Below, one piece after another: positions 18,596 through 27,321 of a DNA stretch of 64,000 nucleotides; positions within the stretch are counted from its first letter, which is position 1; each line of letters begins with the position of its first letter. The DNA comes from Sphaerospermopsis sp. SIO1G1 (GTDB taxonomy: Bacteria > Cyanobacteriota > Cyanobacteriia > Cyanobacteriales > Nostocaceae): NCBI GenBank assembly GCA_010672785.1, contig JAAHFX010000002.1, positions 263,493 to 327,492 on the forward strand, written 5' to 3'. Below the pieces are notes generated by a model, which did no database searches, was not told the origin of the DNA, and was given only the letters and a program-made list of their open reading frames with translations. Both the position numbers and the translations under genes were made by a program.

Positions 18596-19102
18596 CTAGG
18601 GAATTCTAATAATATTCTCAATACTTAATCTAACACCAGTATCATTTCTAAATTTTTGCATTCTCTCTTTGTGTGAATATTGAAAATGTGGCTTTTTCCT
18701 GTTAGCTATATAAGCCTTTTTTGATTTATAATCTGTCAAGTCATAATTATGTTTAAAAACCTCAATAGTCTTTCTTAGTTGTCTATCACCATCTTCTATC
18801 CATTCACTATTTTTATAGTTTCTCTCTTTCAATTCCACAAAAATAATTTTACTGTCATAGGTTAGCATACAATCACAACGGCTACTCATTTTACCATCCG
18901 GTCTTAGAATTTCAATACAATTATCAATAGCAGTAAAGACTACTGCTATTCCTTGATTATTCTCCACAATAGCAATCCATTTATGACTATTTTCCTTATC
19001 TATATAAGCAGGATGTTTTGATGGTGATGGATCATCACAGATTCCAAATTTAATTTGATTCGTCTGACTCTGACACTGCTCTGCAAAGAAATTTATCACC
19101 AT
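18596..19102 (-). CDS. Small PD-(D/E)XK-like nuclease candidate paired with an ATPase
   Basis: I do not recognise this 168-residue protein as a named family. It shows a compact nuclease-like signature: SSRCDCML (Asp77), a beta strand, then IFVELKER (Glu90-x-Lys92), followed by DRQLRKTIE (Gln108). This D...ExK...Q order is that of PD-(D/E)XK nucleases. The first 20 residues contain Cys10, and an acidic DDPSPSKHPAY segment follows. Its ATG is 9 bases after the ATPase stop, in the same direction, so the two are almost certainly co-translated. The pairing of an SMC/OLD-like ATPase with a small nuclease recalls anti-phage systems such as Septu and PARIS, but neither partner fits those exactly. Catalysis is inferred, not shown. 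Confidence 0.5.
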   Translation of the reverse strand: MVINFFAEQCQSQTNQIKFGICDDPSPSKHPAYIDKENSHKWIAIVENNQGIAVVFTAIDNCIEILRPDGKMSSRCDCMLTYDSKIIFVELKERNYKNSEWIEDGDRQLRKTIEVFKHNYDLTDYKSKKAYIANRKKPHFQYSHKERMQKFRNDTGVRLSIENIIRIP

Positions 19103-19111
19103 AAATAATAA

Positions 19112-20347
19112 TTATATTTGTTCTTCGATTTCCAGTAAATCATCAAAAATCTTATTAGTTTCTGCTAAATAACTATTAAGATAGTTTTCATCAGAAGGTA
19201 ATCCTTCATAAATAGAAAGTTGTTTAATTTCTCCTTCTTCTGTTAATTCATACACAATAATATCTTGAGAAGATACACAAGATTTTAGAGGAACAATATT
19301 ATCTAATTCTCTCTTGAGTAAATCTGAGTTTGGCAAGTCTTTAACATTTTGTAAAATCTCATATACTTTAATAGCTAAGGTCAGATAATTAATAACATAA
19401 GGACTATGGGTAGTCAGAATTAATCCATTACCTTCTGTAAGATTTGCAAATTCTAATAATTTATATAAAATATTTTTTTGTGATTGCGGAAATAGATTTT
19501 GTTCTATTTCTTCAACAATATTTAAAAAACATTCATTTCTATACTTAGAAGACAACAATTCCAAAGCTGCATTTTTCATTTCTTCAGAAAGCTTTTCATT
19601 TGTTAAAATTCTATTTATTTCTAATTTTAATCTTTTTTTCTCCTCTGAACTTAGTTCAGCTTGGGAAGAATCATAATTCTCATTAATAGATAAAGCAAGA
19701 TTTCGAGAAACTAAAAATAAAGGAACAAAAGACTGAAAACCACTAGCAGCCTCATAAATATTTAATTTATAATCATCACCCAATATATTTAAACTGCTAT
19801 GAACTTGATCAAATTCCAACTTTACATTACCGACTGGCAAATTTAAAATTCCTGATAATTCCTGTTGAGAACGTTCTAACTCTGCAAAAAATGTAGATAA
19901 TGATTGGGGTAATCCTTTTATTTTTTCAGCCCTTCTGGCTACACTAAAAAAATTTCTTTCTGCCGGCACATACATAATTTTAGGCAGAATATATTTGTTT
20001 TGATCATGATGAGGATAAATATTTAATTTTCCATCTTTATAAATAAAAATATAGGCATTACCACAATACTCTATTTCTGTTTCTAGTAAGAAGTAATTTT
20101 TTAAATTGTGATAGTTACAATAGGTATTTACAAATCTATTATAGGTGGTTACATATTTTATGTCTAAATTGCCACGATATAAAGTTTTCTCTAACCAACT
20201 AAATGTTGAAATTAACTTAGCAATACTACTTTTCCCTGTTCCTTGATTGCCGATAAAAACAGTAATTTTCCTAATATCTATCAAACCATTATTTTCTATA
20301 CAACCCGATTTGATAGGTCCAAAATTTTTAATTTTTATTTGAGTCAT
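19112..20347 (-). CDS. AAA (SMC/OLD-like, AAA_21-type) ATPase of a two-gene unit
   Basis: A 411-residue ATPase of the ABC/SMC-like class. Starting from the ATG at 20347, the Walker A motif is GNQGTGKSS (33-41). An EAASGFQSF segment in mid-protein takes the place of the ABC signature. Walker B is NIVEEIEQNLFP, with acidic residues at about 279-282, and the switch His is in THSPYV (313-318). No coiled-coil hook or TOPRIM domain is present, which separates it from OLD and GajA. The C-terminal 90 residues are Glu/Leu-rich. It lies immediately upstream of the nuclease-like gene. An AT-rich region and a psbA remnant adjoin it, consistent with an accessory insertion. Confidence 0.75.
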   Translation of the reverse strand: MTQIKIKNFGPIKSGCIENNGLIDIRKITVFIGNQGTGKSSIAKLISTFSWLEKTLYRGNLDIKYVTTYNRFVNTYCNYHNLKNYFLLETEIEYCGNAYIFIYKDGKLNIYPHHDQNKYILPKIMYVPAERNFFSVARRAEKIKGLPQSLSTFFAELERSQQELSGILNLPVGNVKLEFDQVHSSLNILGDDYKLNIYEAASGFQSFVPLFLVSRNLALSINENYDSSQAELSSEEKKRLKLEINRILTNEKLSEEMKNAALELLSSKYRNECFLNIVEEIEQNLFPQSQKNILYKLLEFANLTEGNGLILTTHSPYVINYLTLAIKVYEILQNVKDLPNSDLLKRELDNIVPLKSCVSSQDIIVYELTEEGEIKQLSIYEGLPSDENYLNSYLAETNKIFDDLLEIEEQI

Positions 20348-20513
20348 ACTAACCAATAGTCTCTTTTAAACTTTTTTAGCTTTCCCAGAGTGGTTTTAAA
20401 TGATATTTTCTTGCATAAGAAATATTGATTGAAATGGGAAATCATCTTATTACAACACAAATTTCTTCCTTATAGTATTAACATTTATTTTATAGCCACA
20501 GCTATACATAGTC

Positions 20514-20548
20514 AAAAAAACACCCCCCATTTCTGGAGGGCGTTTTTT
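20514..20548 (-). terminator. Rho-independent terminator of the lost psbA copy
   Basis: On the minus strand CGCCCTCCA-GAAA-TGGGGGGTG forms a 9-base-pair stem with a GAAA loop (including two G-T pairs), followed by seven T. It lies about 37 bases past the psbA-type stop codon and is intact although the gene is gone. It may now also terminate transcripts that run in from the right. Confidence 0.85.
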
Positions 20549-20584
20549 ATCTATTTAACTAAGCTTATTAAACCCAGTTGAAGA

Positions 20585-20659
20585 TTAACCGTTGATAGCA
20601 GGAGCGCTGATAGCAACAGGAGCAACTTCACCAGCAGCTAAGTCTAAGGGGAAGTTGTG
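20585..20659 (-). pseudogene. psbA: 3' remnant of psbA (photosystem II D1 protein)
   Basis: On the minus strand the last 24 codons of D1 are intact: [16 protein letters not shown] followed by ISAPAING and TAA (20585-20587). The sequence ahead of HNFPLD no longer matches D1 (the expected preceding residues MHERNA are absent), so the break is at about 20660. A repeat element of family F begins within about 25 bases of the break. The terminator is retained downstream. I infer that a psbA copy was deleted or split and only its tail remains. Confidence 0.85.
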
Positions 20660-20681
20660 GATACATTTTGATGCGCTTGAT

Positions 20682-20788
20682 GCACGGGTTTTCAACTATT
20701 TTACCCTAAATCCTTGCACTTTTAAGATTTTAAATTGCCCAAAACCATTTACATGTCATGTTTTCACATTTATTCAGCAAACCCTATT
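20682..20788. repeat. Interspersed repeat family F, copy 1
   Basis: Read on the minus strand it begins GGGTTTGCTGAATAAATGTG and contains GTGCAAGGATTTAGGGTAAAA. Related sequences lie at about 32362-32472 and 41754-41868. The sharply conserved end suggests the end of an insertion sequence or a derived non-autonomous element. Boundaries are approximate. Confidence 0.55.
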
Positions 20789-20911
20789 TATAGTTTTTAT
20801 GTACTATTATATCATATTTGAATTATATAATGACAGTTAGCTACACAATTTTTGACTCAAGATCACCTGTAAGTTGTCGAAATCATTATTTCTTATTCAA
20901 CCTGTCTAATT

Positions 20912-21018
20912 TACAGAACTTTCCGCTGTTTTGAGGTACACTATTGGCGGGCAAGATGCGCACCCCACAAGAGTTTCATGATTATAATTTGTACCTCATA
21001 GCAAAGAAATCTGCTGTA
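20912..21018. repeat. Interspersed repeat family B, copy 2
   Basis: A 107-base copy with the right end GAAATCTGCTGTA, the inner GAGGTACA/TGTACCTC pair and core GGCGGGCAAGATGCGCACCCC. The left end (TACAGAACTTTC) is diverged. It lies 76 bases from the dcd stop. Confidence 0.85.
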
Positions 21019-21093
21019 TCTGTAGATAGACTCTAATTAGAGTTCCTTTATATCTAATTTCATGAATATAAAATTGATTACTTGCTTTCAATC

Positions 21094-22443
21094 TTAAACC
21101 CTAGCCAACGTTACAACATCTAACTGATCTTGATATTTACCCTGGCGTGACTCATAACTAACACTACAAGGTTCACCCTCAAAAAACATTAGTTGCACAA
21201 TACCTTCATTAGCGTAAATACGACAGTCAGCACTCGAAGCATTAGAAAACTCCAAAGTTAAATAACCACGCCAAGCCGCTTCAGCAGGAGTTACATTTGC
21301 AATAATACCGCAGTTATGAACGAAAACCCCTGATTCTAAAGCAAAATTACCAGCTTCAGGAACAGTTAAACAATAAACATCATGAATACCTGGTACATCC
21401 TTCACAGAAACAACTTTGTGATTTTTGAGAGAGTGATTTTGTGGTAAACCTCTAAATGCCTGCATCACTTCAGGAAAACGTCTAAAAACATAGCGATCGC
21501 AATTAAGTAATTTAGCAGCACCACGAATAGAACCTGTTTGCTCTAAAGCTGAACGTAGCACCTCAGCAGTAATGTCATGACGGGTTTTGGAAGCATCCAT
21601 TCTGATGATATTCCAAGGATTATTATTCAAGCGACTAAAGTCAACATGATGACGGTGAGTGTTAGGAATATCATCATAAATGCCGTGATATAAATTCCAT
21701 TCATCACTCAATCTATGAGTAGGATAAAGATGGCCATTGAGAGGTTGGTATACCATCTCATAACCACGAGCTATTTGCCGATATAGAGGCATTAAAGAAT
21801 CCTGTGGTTTAAGATTATGAGCTTCAACCATTCTGCCATCCCTAGTCATGAATAAATGATCAGGGGTACAAAATATAGATTCTTGATTATCTAGGGTTAC
21901 TTCTAATAGGGAATCTCTGCCAATATATCTCGGACTCTCCAGTAATGTAACTATGATTCTTCCATATTGACCAATACTATAACCCCAGAATTTTTCACCA
22001 TTCTCTGAGCGTTTTGCCATCTCCTCTAATGTCGGAGAAGTGCCATCAACTAAAGCTACACGAGTATCACCTCGAAAACAACGTGCATAAGTACTTTTGC
22101 CAATACATATAACAGTAATATTATCTGGTATCTCTAACTTCTCAAGCGCAACACCAAGTCCATAGGAATGTGCAGGAAGGATAAAATAACTACCATTCTC
22201 ATCTGTATGTAGTTGTGTTGGTTCTAAATTATCCGGGTTAAAATTTTTCGGATCAACTACAGTACCGGGAATATGTCTAAAAATACGAAAATCATTAGCA
22301 GATAAGCGGATATCATAGCCGAAGCTACTCAAACCATAGGAAATTACAGGTAAATCTTGAGCATGGCGTATTAAACTAGGTTCAAAAGGCGCAATCATAC
22401 CTTTTTGAGCCATTTCAGCAATCCAAATATCGTTTTTAATCAC
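21094..22443 (-). CDS. dcd: dCTP deaminase precursor containing an intein
   Basis: The 449-residue precursor is a dCTP deaminase interrupted by a 256-residue intein. Exteins are residues 1-121 and 378-449, which join to 193 residues, the usual Dcd length. Dcd converts dCTP to dUTP for thymidylate synthesis. Catalytic residues flank the insertion: GKSTYAR (Ser117, Arg121) just before it and Glu398 (LTLEFSN) after it, so the unspliced protein should be inactive. The intein is inserted exactly after Arg121, between the active-site loop and GIIANVTPAE. The start is an ATG with no nearer alternative. The gene stands alone, with family A and B repeats on either side. Confidence 0.95.
   Translation of the reverse strand: MIKNDIWIAEMAQKGMIAPFEPSLIRHAQDLPVISYGLSSFGYDIRLSANDFRIFRHIPGTVVDPKNFNPDNLEPTQLHTDENGSYFILPAHSYGLGVALEKLEIPDNITVICIGKSTYARCFRGDTRVALVDGTSPTLEEMAKRSENGEKFWGYSIGQYGRIIVTLLESPRYIGRDSLLEVTLDNQESIFCTPDHLFMTRDGRMVEAHNLKPQDSLMPLYRQIARGYEMVYQPLNGHLYPTHRLSDEWNLYHGIYDDIPNTHRHHVDFSRLNNNPWNIIRMDASKTRHDITAEVLRSALEQTGSIRGAAKLLNCDRYVFRRFPEVMQAFRGLPQNHSLKNHKVVSVKDVPGIHDVYCLTVPEAGNFALESGVFVHNCGIIANVTPAEAAWRGYLTLEFSNASSADCRIYANEGIVQLMFFEGEPCSVSYESRQGKYQDQLDVVTLARV
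21313..22080 (-). mobile_element. Intein with HNH homing-endonuclease-like domain in dcd
   Basis: Codons 122-377 of dcd. Block A is CFRGDTRVALVDG (Cys122 is the first nucleophile). Block B is TPDHLFMTRDG (residues 193-203). Block F/G is HDVYCLTVPEAGNFALESG, ending VFVHN with Asn377, followed by Cys378 as the +1 nucleophile. Between the splicing blocks lies an HNH-like motif, HRHHVDFSRLNNNPWNI (residues 263-279), and then a short HTH-like stretch GSIRGAAKLLNCDRYVFRRF. All residues needed for standard Cys-type splicing are present, except that block G has His-Asn preceded by Val rather than an additional His. Homing activity is inferred from the intact HNH motif. Confidence 0.92.
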
Positions 22444-22597
22444 GGTTTTATAAATAATTCAAATAGAACTAAAATGTTTATCTTCCTGGAAGTTAATTAA
22501 ACTTACACCATAAGCAAGAGGTGCATTCAGTACCTTAGCAAAATTTATAATAAATTTTTTGGATTTATAAAACTTAAAATAAACCGTTGATGTAATC

Positions 22598-22688
22598 AGG
22601 ACTTACGCAAAACATAATCCAAATACTGTCATTGCGACGTAGGGAAGCAATCTCAAACCCCAATATTTCGTTAAAATGCGTAAGTCCT
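22598..22688. repeat. Interspersed repeat family A, copy 4 (sub-type I)
   Basis: Ends AGGACTTACGCA and TGCGTAAGTCCT are perfect 12-base inverted repeats, with the core ACTGTCATTGCGACGTAGGG. It lies in the 22444-22804 gap, which otherwise shows nothing I can support. Confidence 0.85.
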
Positions 22689-22804
22689 AGTAATATATCC
22701 AAGCAAAACATTGTACTTTCTTTGCTTTTTATCAATCGCAAATCTTTGATTTATCTAGGTTTCTGATTTTTTTAGTATACCGTAAGTAACTATTTCATAA
22801 AAAA

Positions 22805-22877
22805 CGAGCGCGGCAGGATTCGAACCTGCGGCCGACTGCTTAGAAGGCAGTTGCTCTATCCTCTGAGCTACGCGCCC
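22805..22877 (-). tRNA. tRNA-Arg (anticodon TCT)
   Basis: On the minus strand, GGGCGCG at the 5' end pairs with CGCGCTC (one G-U pair). A D-arm (TAGCTCAGAGGATAGAGCA), an anticodon loop CTTCTAA with anticodon TCT flanked by ACTGC/GCAGT, and a T-arm with GGTTCGAATCC are all present. CCA is not encoded. It reads AGA codons, which are common in this AT-rich genome. Confidence 0.95.
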
Positions 22878-23157
22878 AAAACCTGGGATTTAACTTGCAT
22901 TGCAAAATCAAACAAGTATATGTAATTATATATCTTTTCAGTGGTAAATAGCAAGAAAAAAGGAGGAATTTTATAAAATAAATATTTCTTGTCATGCAAA
23001 TGTTGATGTTCCTTAACAAGTATACTGGTAAGGCATTTGGCAAATGTCTAATTTTAATTCACCATAATGTAAACTATTATACTTTTGGCTACATCATCCA
23101 AAACAATGACATATCCTTTATTCAAACAGCCCCTCTGAGGAGTTAGTTGTTAGTTCC

Positions 23158-23817
23158 ATGTTTATTCTTAAACGTCAGGATGTTGAAATATCTACTGTTC
23201 AGCACCCAACGCGGGATCAGCAGGTGCCGATCCTCCATTATCAGGAGCAAACCTTTCGCCTGGTAAGTGTTTTCAAATCCAATCAAGAAGTTGAAGCTAA
23301 GGCCTTATGGAGATCCTTAACCGACAACCGAGGTAAAGCTTGTGTCTTATTGGAAGAACCTGAACGATTTAGTGTTTGGGGAAAGATCCGTTTAGAACAG
23401 TTAGGTAGTGAAACAGGTAGCCATAGTAGTACTGAAATTTTAATTCTAGCGTCTATCCTATTGTTACAGGCAGTGTACATGGATATCGAGGATTTACTAG
23501 GTAATCGCCAAGCCAAGCTATTTGAGAAAGATATAGCCAAGGTACTCCAGCAAAAACAATTCCCTCAAGTATCTTCACCAGAAGCAGTCAAGTCATTACT
23601 TACCGTTGAACCTGCACAAATGCCTAAGCTACCTACTTGGCAAGAAACTCATGTGATTATTCTCCTGGAAGAGTTGCATGGGCTAGGAAAAATATATTTT
23701 GGTGACACCAACTTTGCACATCAATTAGAGGACAGATTACTAGATATGGAAGATGATGAATTATTAGTTTTCATGGGTTGGTTAAATCAGTCTCCACTCA
23801 GCAAACTTTGGTATTAG
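23158..23817 (+). CDS. Conserved cyanobacterial hypothetical protein
   Basis: I do not recognise a named domain in this 219-residue protein. It is soluble, with no signal peptide or membrane segment. It begins with a beta-rich part (residues 1-85, FILKRQDVEISTVQHP) and continues with a helical, Leu- and Gln-rich part. It ends with LLDMEDDELLVFMGWLNQSP, an acidic C-terminus. Codon use matches the neighbours, arguing that it is a resident gene. No operon partner is obvious; the next gene is 245 bases away in the same direction. Confidence 0.6.
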   Translation: MFILKRQDVEISTVQHPTRDQQVPILHYQEQTFRLVSVFKSNQEVEAKALWRSLTDNRGKACVLLEEPERFSVWGKIRLEQLGSETGSHSSTEILILASILLLQAVYMDIEDLLGNRQAKLFEKDIAKVLQQKQFPQVSSPEAVKSLLTVEPAQMPKLPTWQETHVIILLEELHGLGKIYFGDTNFAHQLEDRLLDMEDDELLVFMGWLNQSPLSKLWY

Positions 23818-24062
23818 TTTGGCATTAGTATGGATATTACAGTAGCTGTTATGATTGACAATTAGCACTCAGTAATAAAACCATATTCCTTTCCGCTTTA
23901 AATTGATTTCGTGTCTGTTTTACAAATCGTAAAAATACGCGGATTTGTTTAAGTTTCTATTATGCCTAGCAATGGATGATTTTCAATTGAGTAATTTATC
24001 TTCTTGGTTATCCATTAATACCGATACAGTACAGCTACAGTGCATTTACCTGGTAAGAAACT

Positions 24063-24944
24063 ATGACTAACTCATACGACACTAGCTACAAAGCTAAACC
24101 TCTCTTTACTACCCAAAGAATTATCTTGCTCAGTATTTCTTGGGCAGTTTTAGCTCTCTTATACTTTCTGCTGTTTAGCGCTAAGACTTTTGACTCGAAA
24201 GGGGTTGAAGTTCGTCAAATTTGGTATTCCTATGGAACATATGTTTTTGAAATCTTAGCATTTTTAGGAGCATCTATTCTCTGTTGGCGAAATTGGCAGA
24301 GTACCCAAGTCATCAGTAACCGTAAAGTTTGGCTATTTATTGGCTTAGGTATGCTCTCTTATGCTATAGGCGGGTTATTTTTCGGTTACACGGAACTAAT
24401 TCAAGGACGAGAACCAGATGTATCTTTAGGCGATGCTTTTTATGTCATCAATTATATATTTCTGGGTGTAGGAATGTCCCTGGCTTTGTTTTCCAGGCGT
24501 ATTACCCTAGAAGTCTGGCAATGGTTAATTGTAGGGATAATTGGGGCTGTAGGGATTTTTATTGCTTGGTTCATCTCAGACCAAAATTCTCAACCCTCTG
24601 CTGATTTAAGTCCTCTTATGATCGGAATTAAACTAGGGTTAGACTGGTTTTATGTTGTCAGTGATGTGCTGCTGTTAATTATCGCTACAATTATGTTGTT
24701 AGCTTTCTGGGGAGGAAAAGTTTCTTTATCCTGGAGAATGATCGCTGCGGCTGCTTTTTGTCTGTATATTGCAGATATGTGGTTTAAATATGCCACTAAT
24801 GCCAACGATGGCATCTATAAAAGTGGAGATATTTTAGAAGTGTTTTGGATATTTAGTGGAGTGTTGTTTGGCATGGGCGCTGCTCTAGAATACGAAGCAT
24901 CAATGAGCCTCAAAAGGCGTACCAGTGGACGCAAACGAAATTAA
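24063..24944 (+). CDS. Multi-pass membrane protein of unknown function
   Basis: A 293-residue integral membrane protein with about eight predicted segments. Examples are IILLSISWAVLALLYFLLF (20-38), YVFEILAFLGASILCW (56-71), LWQWLIVGIIGAVGIFIAWF (about 150-170) and VSDVLLLIIATIMLLAFW (about 198-215). The C-terminus is basic (KRRTSGRKRN) and probably cytoplasmic. I do not recognise a transporter signature. The HTH gene that follows starts six bases after its stop, so the two are likely one operon. Confidence 0.7.
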   Translation: MTNSYDTSYKAKPLFTTQRIILLSISWAVLALLYFLLFSAKTFDSKGVEVRQIWYSYGTYVFEILAFLGASILCWRNWQSTQVISNRKVWLFIGLGMLSYAIGGLFFGYTELIQGREPDVSLGDAFYVINYIFLGVGMSLALFSRRITLEVWQWLIVGIIGAVGIFIAWFISDQNSQPSADLSPLMIGIKLGLDWFYVVSDVLLLIIATIMLLAFWGGKVSLSWRMIAAAAFCLYIADMWFKYATNANDGIYKSGDILEVFWIFSGVLFGMGAALEYEASMSLKRRTSGRKRN

Positions 24945-24949
24945 TCAAT

Positions 24950-25966
24950 TTGGTGTCTACCGTGAGAAAATTAACTGATTCTGACAAACAAGAAATCCTC
25001 AAGTTATATCGAGAAACTGCCGAAACCACCTCAACTTTGGCAGAACGGTATGGGGTAAGTAACTCAACTATTAGCCGCTTACTCAAAAGTACCTTGCCAG
25101 AAGAAGATTATGAATATCTTGTGTCTCTCAAGCGTGCTGCTAGAACCCCTGAAGGTAGAGCGCAGGTAAGCTACAATGATTTACCCTTGTTGAGTACCCA
25201 AACAGATACATCGCTAGAAACTAGCACTCAACCCACTAACGATTCTTCTCAACCAGAAGAAAATCAATTAACAACCCCTGAAATCCCCGCTATTCCAGAG
25301 GATGACTCACTCCAAACCCCAGGGGTACGAAGGGTAAAAACTCGTTCTTCTGCTGCCCAAAAAGTAGAGGAAAAACCAGATATCCCCATAATTAGGGAAG
25401 TAATTAAGGAGGTAGAAACCCCCAAACCTAAATTATCGGAAGTTCCTCGGGTTAATAAAAAAGTCATAGATGATGTCACTCCATCTGTAAAAGTCATTGA
25501 CGATATGTTTGATGATGATGATTTACTCAGCGATGCAGATAGTTTGGATGACTTAGATGATGATTTTTATGATGAAGAGGAAGACTTTGAAGATGAAGAC
25601 TTTGAAGAAACTGCACCTCTATTTGCAACTCGCAGAGTAGGTGAAGCACCTGTCCAAGTTTTACCTTTGTCAGTGGCACATTTACCAAAAACCTGTTACC
25701 TGGTAATTGATCGTTCTGCGGAGTTAATCACTAGGCCACTCCAAGATTTTGGGGATCTAGGGCCAATTCCTGTGATTGAAACCCAACAGAAAACCTTACC
25801 AGTCTTTGATAACCATCGAGTGGCAAAACGGTTTTCTACCAAGCGCGATCGCGTGATTAAAATCCCAGATAGCAGAATGCTGCATAAAGCTAGTAACCAT
25901 CTGCAAGCCAAGGGTATAACTAGACTTTTAATTGATGGTCAGGTGTATTCCCTATCTTTGGTTTAA
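24950..25966 (+). CDS. Helix-turn-helix protein with long acidic linker
   Basis: A 338-residue protein. The N-terminus (about 5-50) carries a resolvase/transposase-type HTH: LTDSDKQEILKLYRETAETT followed by STLAERYGVSNSTISRLLKS. A Pro/Glu/Thr-rich linker follows (about 80-180), then a very acidic block with DDDDLLSDADSLDDLDDDF (about 190-225). The globular C-terminal domain (about 230-338) ends KGITRLLIDGQVYSLSLV. The start is TTG at 24950 or GTG at 24953, with no ATG nearby. It is coupled to the membrane protein upstream. DNA binding is likely, its target is not visible, and it is not a transposase because no catalytic domain is present. Confidence 0.7.
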   Translation: MVSTVRKLTDSDKQEILKLYRETAETTSTLAERYGVSNSTISRLLKSTLPEEDYEYLVSLKRAARTPEGRAQVSYNDLPLLSTQTDTSLETSTQPTNDSSQPEENQLTTPEIPAIPEDDSLQTPGVRRVKTRSSAAQKVEEKPDIPIIREVIKEVETPKPKLSEVPRVNKKVIDDVTPSVKVIDDMFDDDDLLSDADSLDDLDDDFYDEEEDFEDEDFEETAPLFATRRVGEAPVQVLPLSVAHLPKTCYLVIDRSAELITRPLQDFGDLGPIPVIETQQKTLPVFDNHRVAKRFSTKRDRVIKIPDSRMLHKASNHLQAKGITRLLIDGQVYSLSLV

Positions 25967-26001
25967 TTTGCTGATTGGTAATTGGTTATCGGAAAAAACC
26001 A

Positions 26002-26943
26002 CTAATGACTAATGGCTAATGACAACCGATGAGCTAAGTCTATAATCTCCTGTTGACGGGCAATTTGTTCCAGCCATTGACTAGGAATATTTTCTACCCC
26101 GTAGTAAATACCCGCTAAACCACCAGTGACAGCCCCAGTAGTATCCGTATCCCCGCCTAAGTTAACTGCTTGCAGCACTGCTTGGGCGTAGGAGGAACTA
26201 TTCAAAAAACACCATAGAGATGCTTCCAACGTATCAACGACATAACCGCTAGAATTGATTTCATCTATGGGAGTTTGCTCAATTTGTCCGCTGAAAACTC
26301 TCTGGAAATAACGTTTTTCTGATTTATACACATCATCAGAATATAGTTGGTTAATTTTTTCTATTCCTTGCAAATAAGCTTGTTTTGGCTGATTGCCTGC
26401 CAGTAATTCCGTCACTATACTGATATAAATACCACAGGCTATTTGCGATCGCAGATGAGCATGAGTAATACAAGAGACTTGGTGTACTTTCTCTATTAAC
26501 TCCTGAAAATTCCACACCCGATGGAAATAAGCCATTGGTAAGATTCTCATCAAAGAACCGTTACCATTATGATACTCTTTACTACCACCAGCTATTTCCG
26601 GCGATGCGCCATTATGCCAATTCATAATCGCTTCTAAAGTAGTATTACCAATATCAAAAACCTCCCCGTGAGCAGCCCAGTAACCTTCTTGATACCAACG
26701 ATAAAAAGAATAGGCGATCGCGTTGAGAGAAAAGCCTGTACATAAAGACTCCGCTAAACAAAAAGTCAAAGAACTATCATCTGACCAAGTTCCTGCTGGT
26801 TGTTCCCATGTGCCACCAGAGGTCATGCTAGTAACAGGAGATAACACCCGATCAGCACGGCTAGTAAATTCCACTGGTACACCGAGAGCATCTCCCACGC
26901 ACACACCCATAAGTCCTGATACTATCTGTGCAGTTGTTACCAT
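26002..26943 (-). CDS. ADP-ribosylglycohydrolase (DraG-like) family protein
   Basis: The family removes ADP-ribose from proteins or small molecules using two magnesium ions. Visible motifs are GVCVGDALGVPVEF at the N-terminus, the metal-binding GTWSDDSSLTFCLAESL (about 50-68), GGGSKEYHNGNGSLMRILPM-like NGSLMR, and the C-terminal VNLGGDTDTTGAVTGGLAG (metal-binding DTD). All acidic ligands are present, so an active enzyme is expected. About 313 residues from the ATG at 26943, preferred to a TTG two codons upstream. No partner ADP-ribosyltransferase is in the window, so the substrate is unknown. Confidence 0.9.
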   Translation of the reverse strand: MVTTAQIVSGLMGVCVGDALGVPVEFTSRADRVLSPVTSMTSGGTWEQPAGTWSDDSSLTFCLAESLCTGFSLNAIAYSFYRWYQEGYWAAHGEVFDIGNTTLEAIMNWHNGASPEIAGGSKEYHNGNGSLMRILPMAYFHRVWNFQELIEKVHQVSCITHAHLRSQIACGIYISIVTELLAGNQPKQAYLQGIEKINQLYSDDVYKSEKRYFQRVFSGQIEQTPIDEINSSGYVVDTLEASLWCFLNSSSYAQAVLQAVNLGGDTDTTGAVTGGLAGIYYGVENIPSQWLEQIARQQEIIDLAHRLSLAISH

Positions 26944-27321
26944 AATCAAACCTAAGTTAAATCAAGTTAGATAAATCATTAATTTACAATCTGGAACTGT
27001 GTCATATATTCATGTAATTATAACTACTGGTTTCAAAACTGACTAAATATCCATGAAATGAAAATATGGGACTAATATTTGATTTTTGAAAAAACTCAGT
27101 ATACCTTGATTCCTTCTTCCCTGTTCCCTGTTCCCTCCTCTAGGGATAATTTCAATCATCAAACCAGATTCCTATATTGATATTGATCAGGAATTTAGTA
27201 AAATTGTCAACATTCAGCTAATAGCTAAATGCGGATGTAAAACTGAAAATCTCCTGGAACATTTTTAACCAATTCTCGACAGAACATTTAACAGTAAAAA
27301 TTCTCATATTTGGTGAAAATT

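Noticed and set aside
20592..20840. Plus-strand frame of 82 codons
   Set aside because: Its first part is antisense to the psbA tail and the rest is repeat DNA; the product has no protein-like conservation.
22840..23043. Minus-strand 67-codon frame overlapping the tRNA
   Set aside because: It runs into tRNA-Arg; the tRNA structure is complete and takes precedence.
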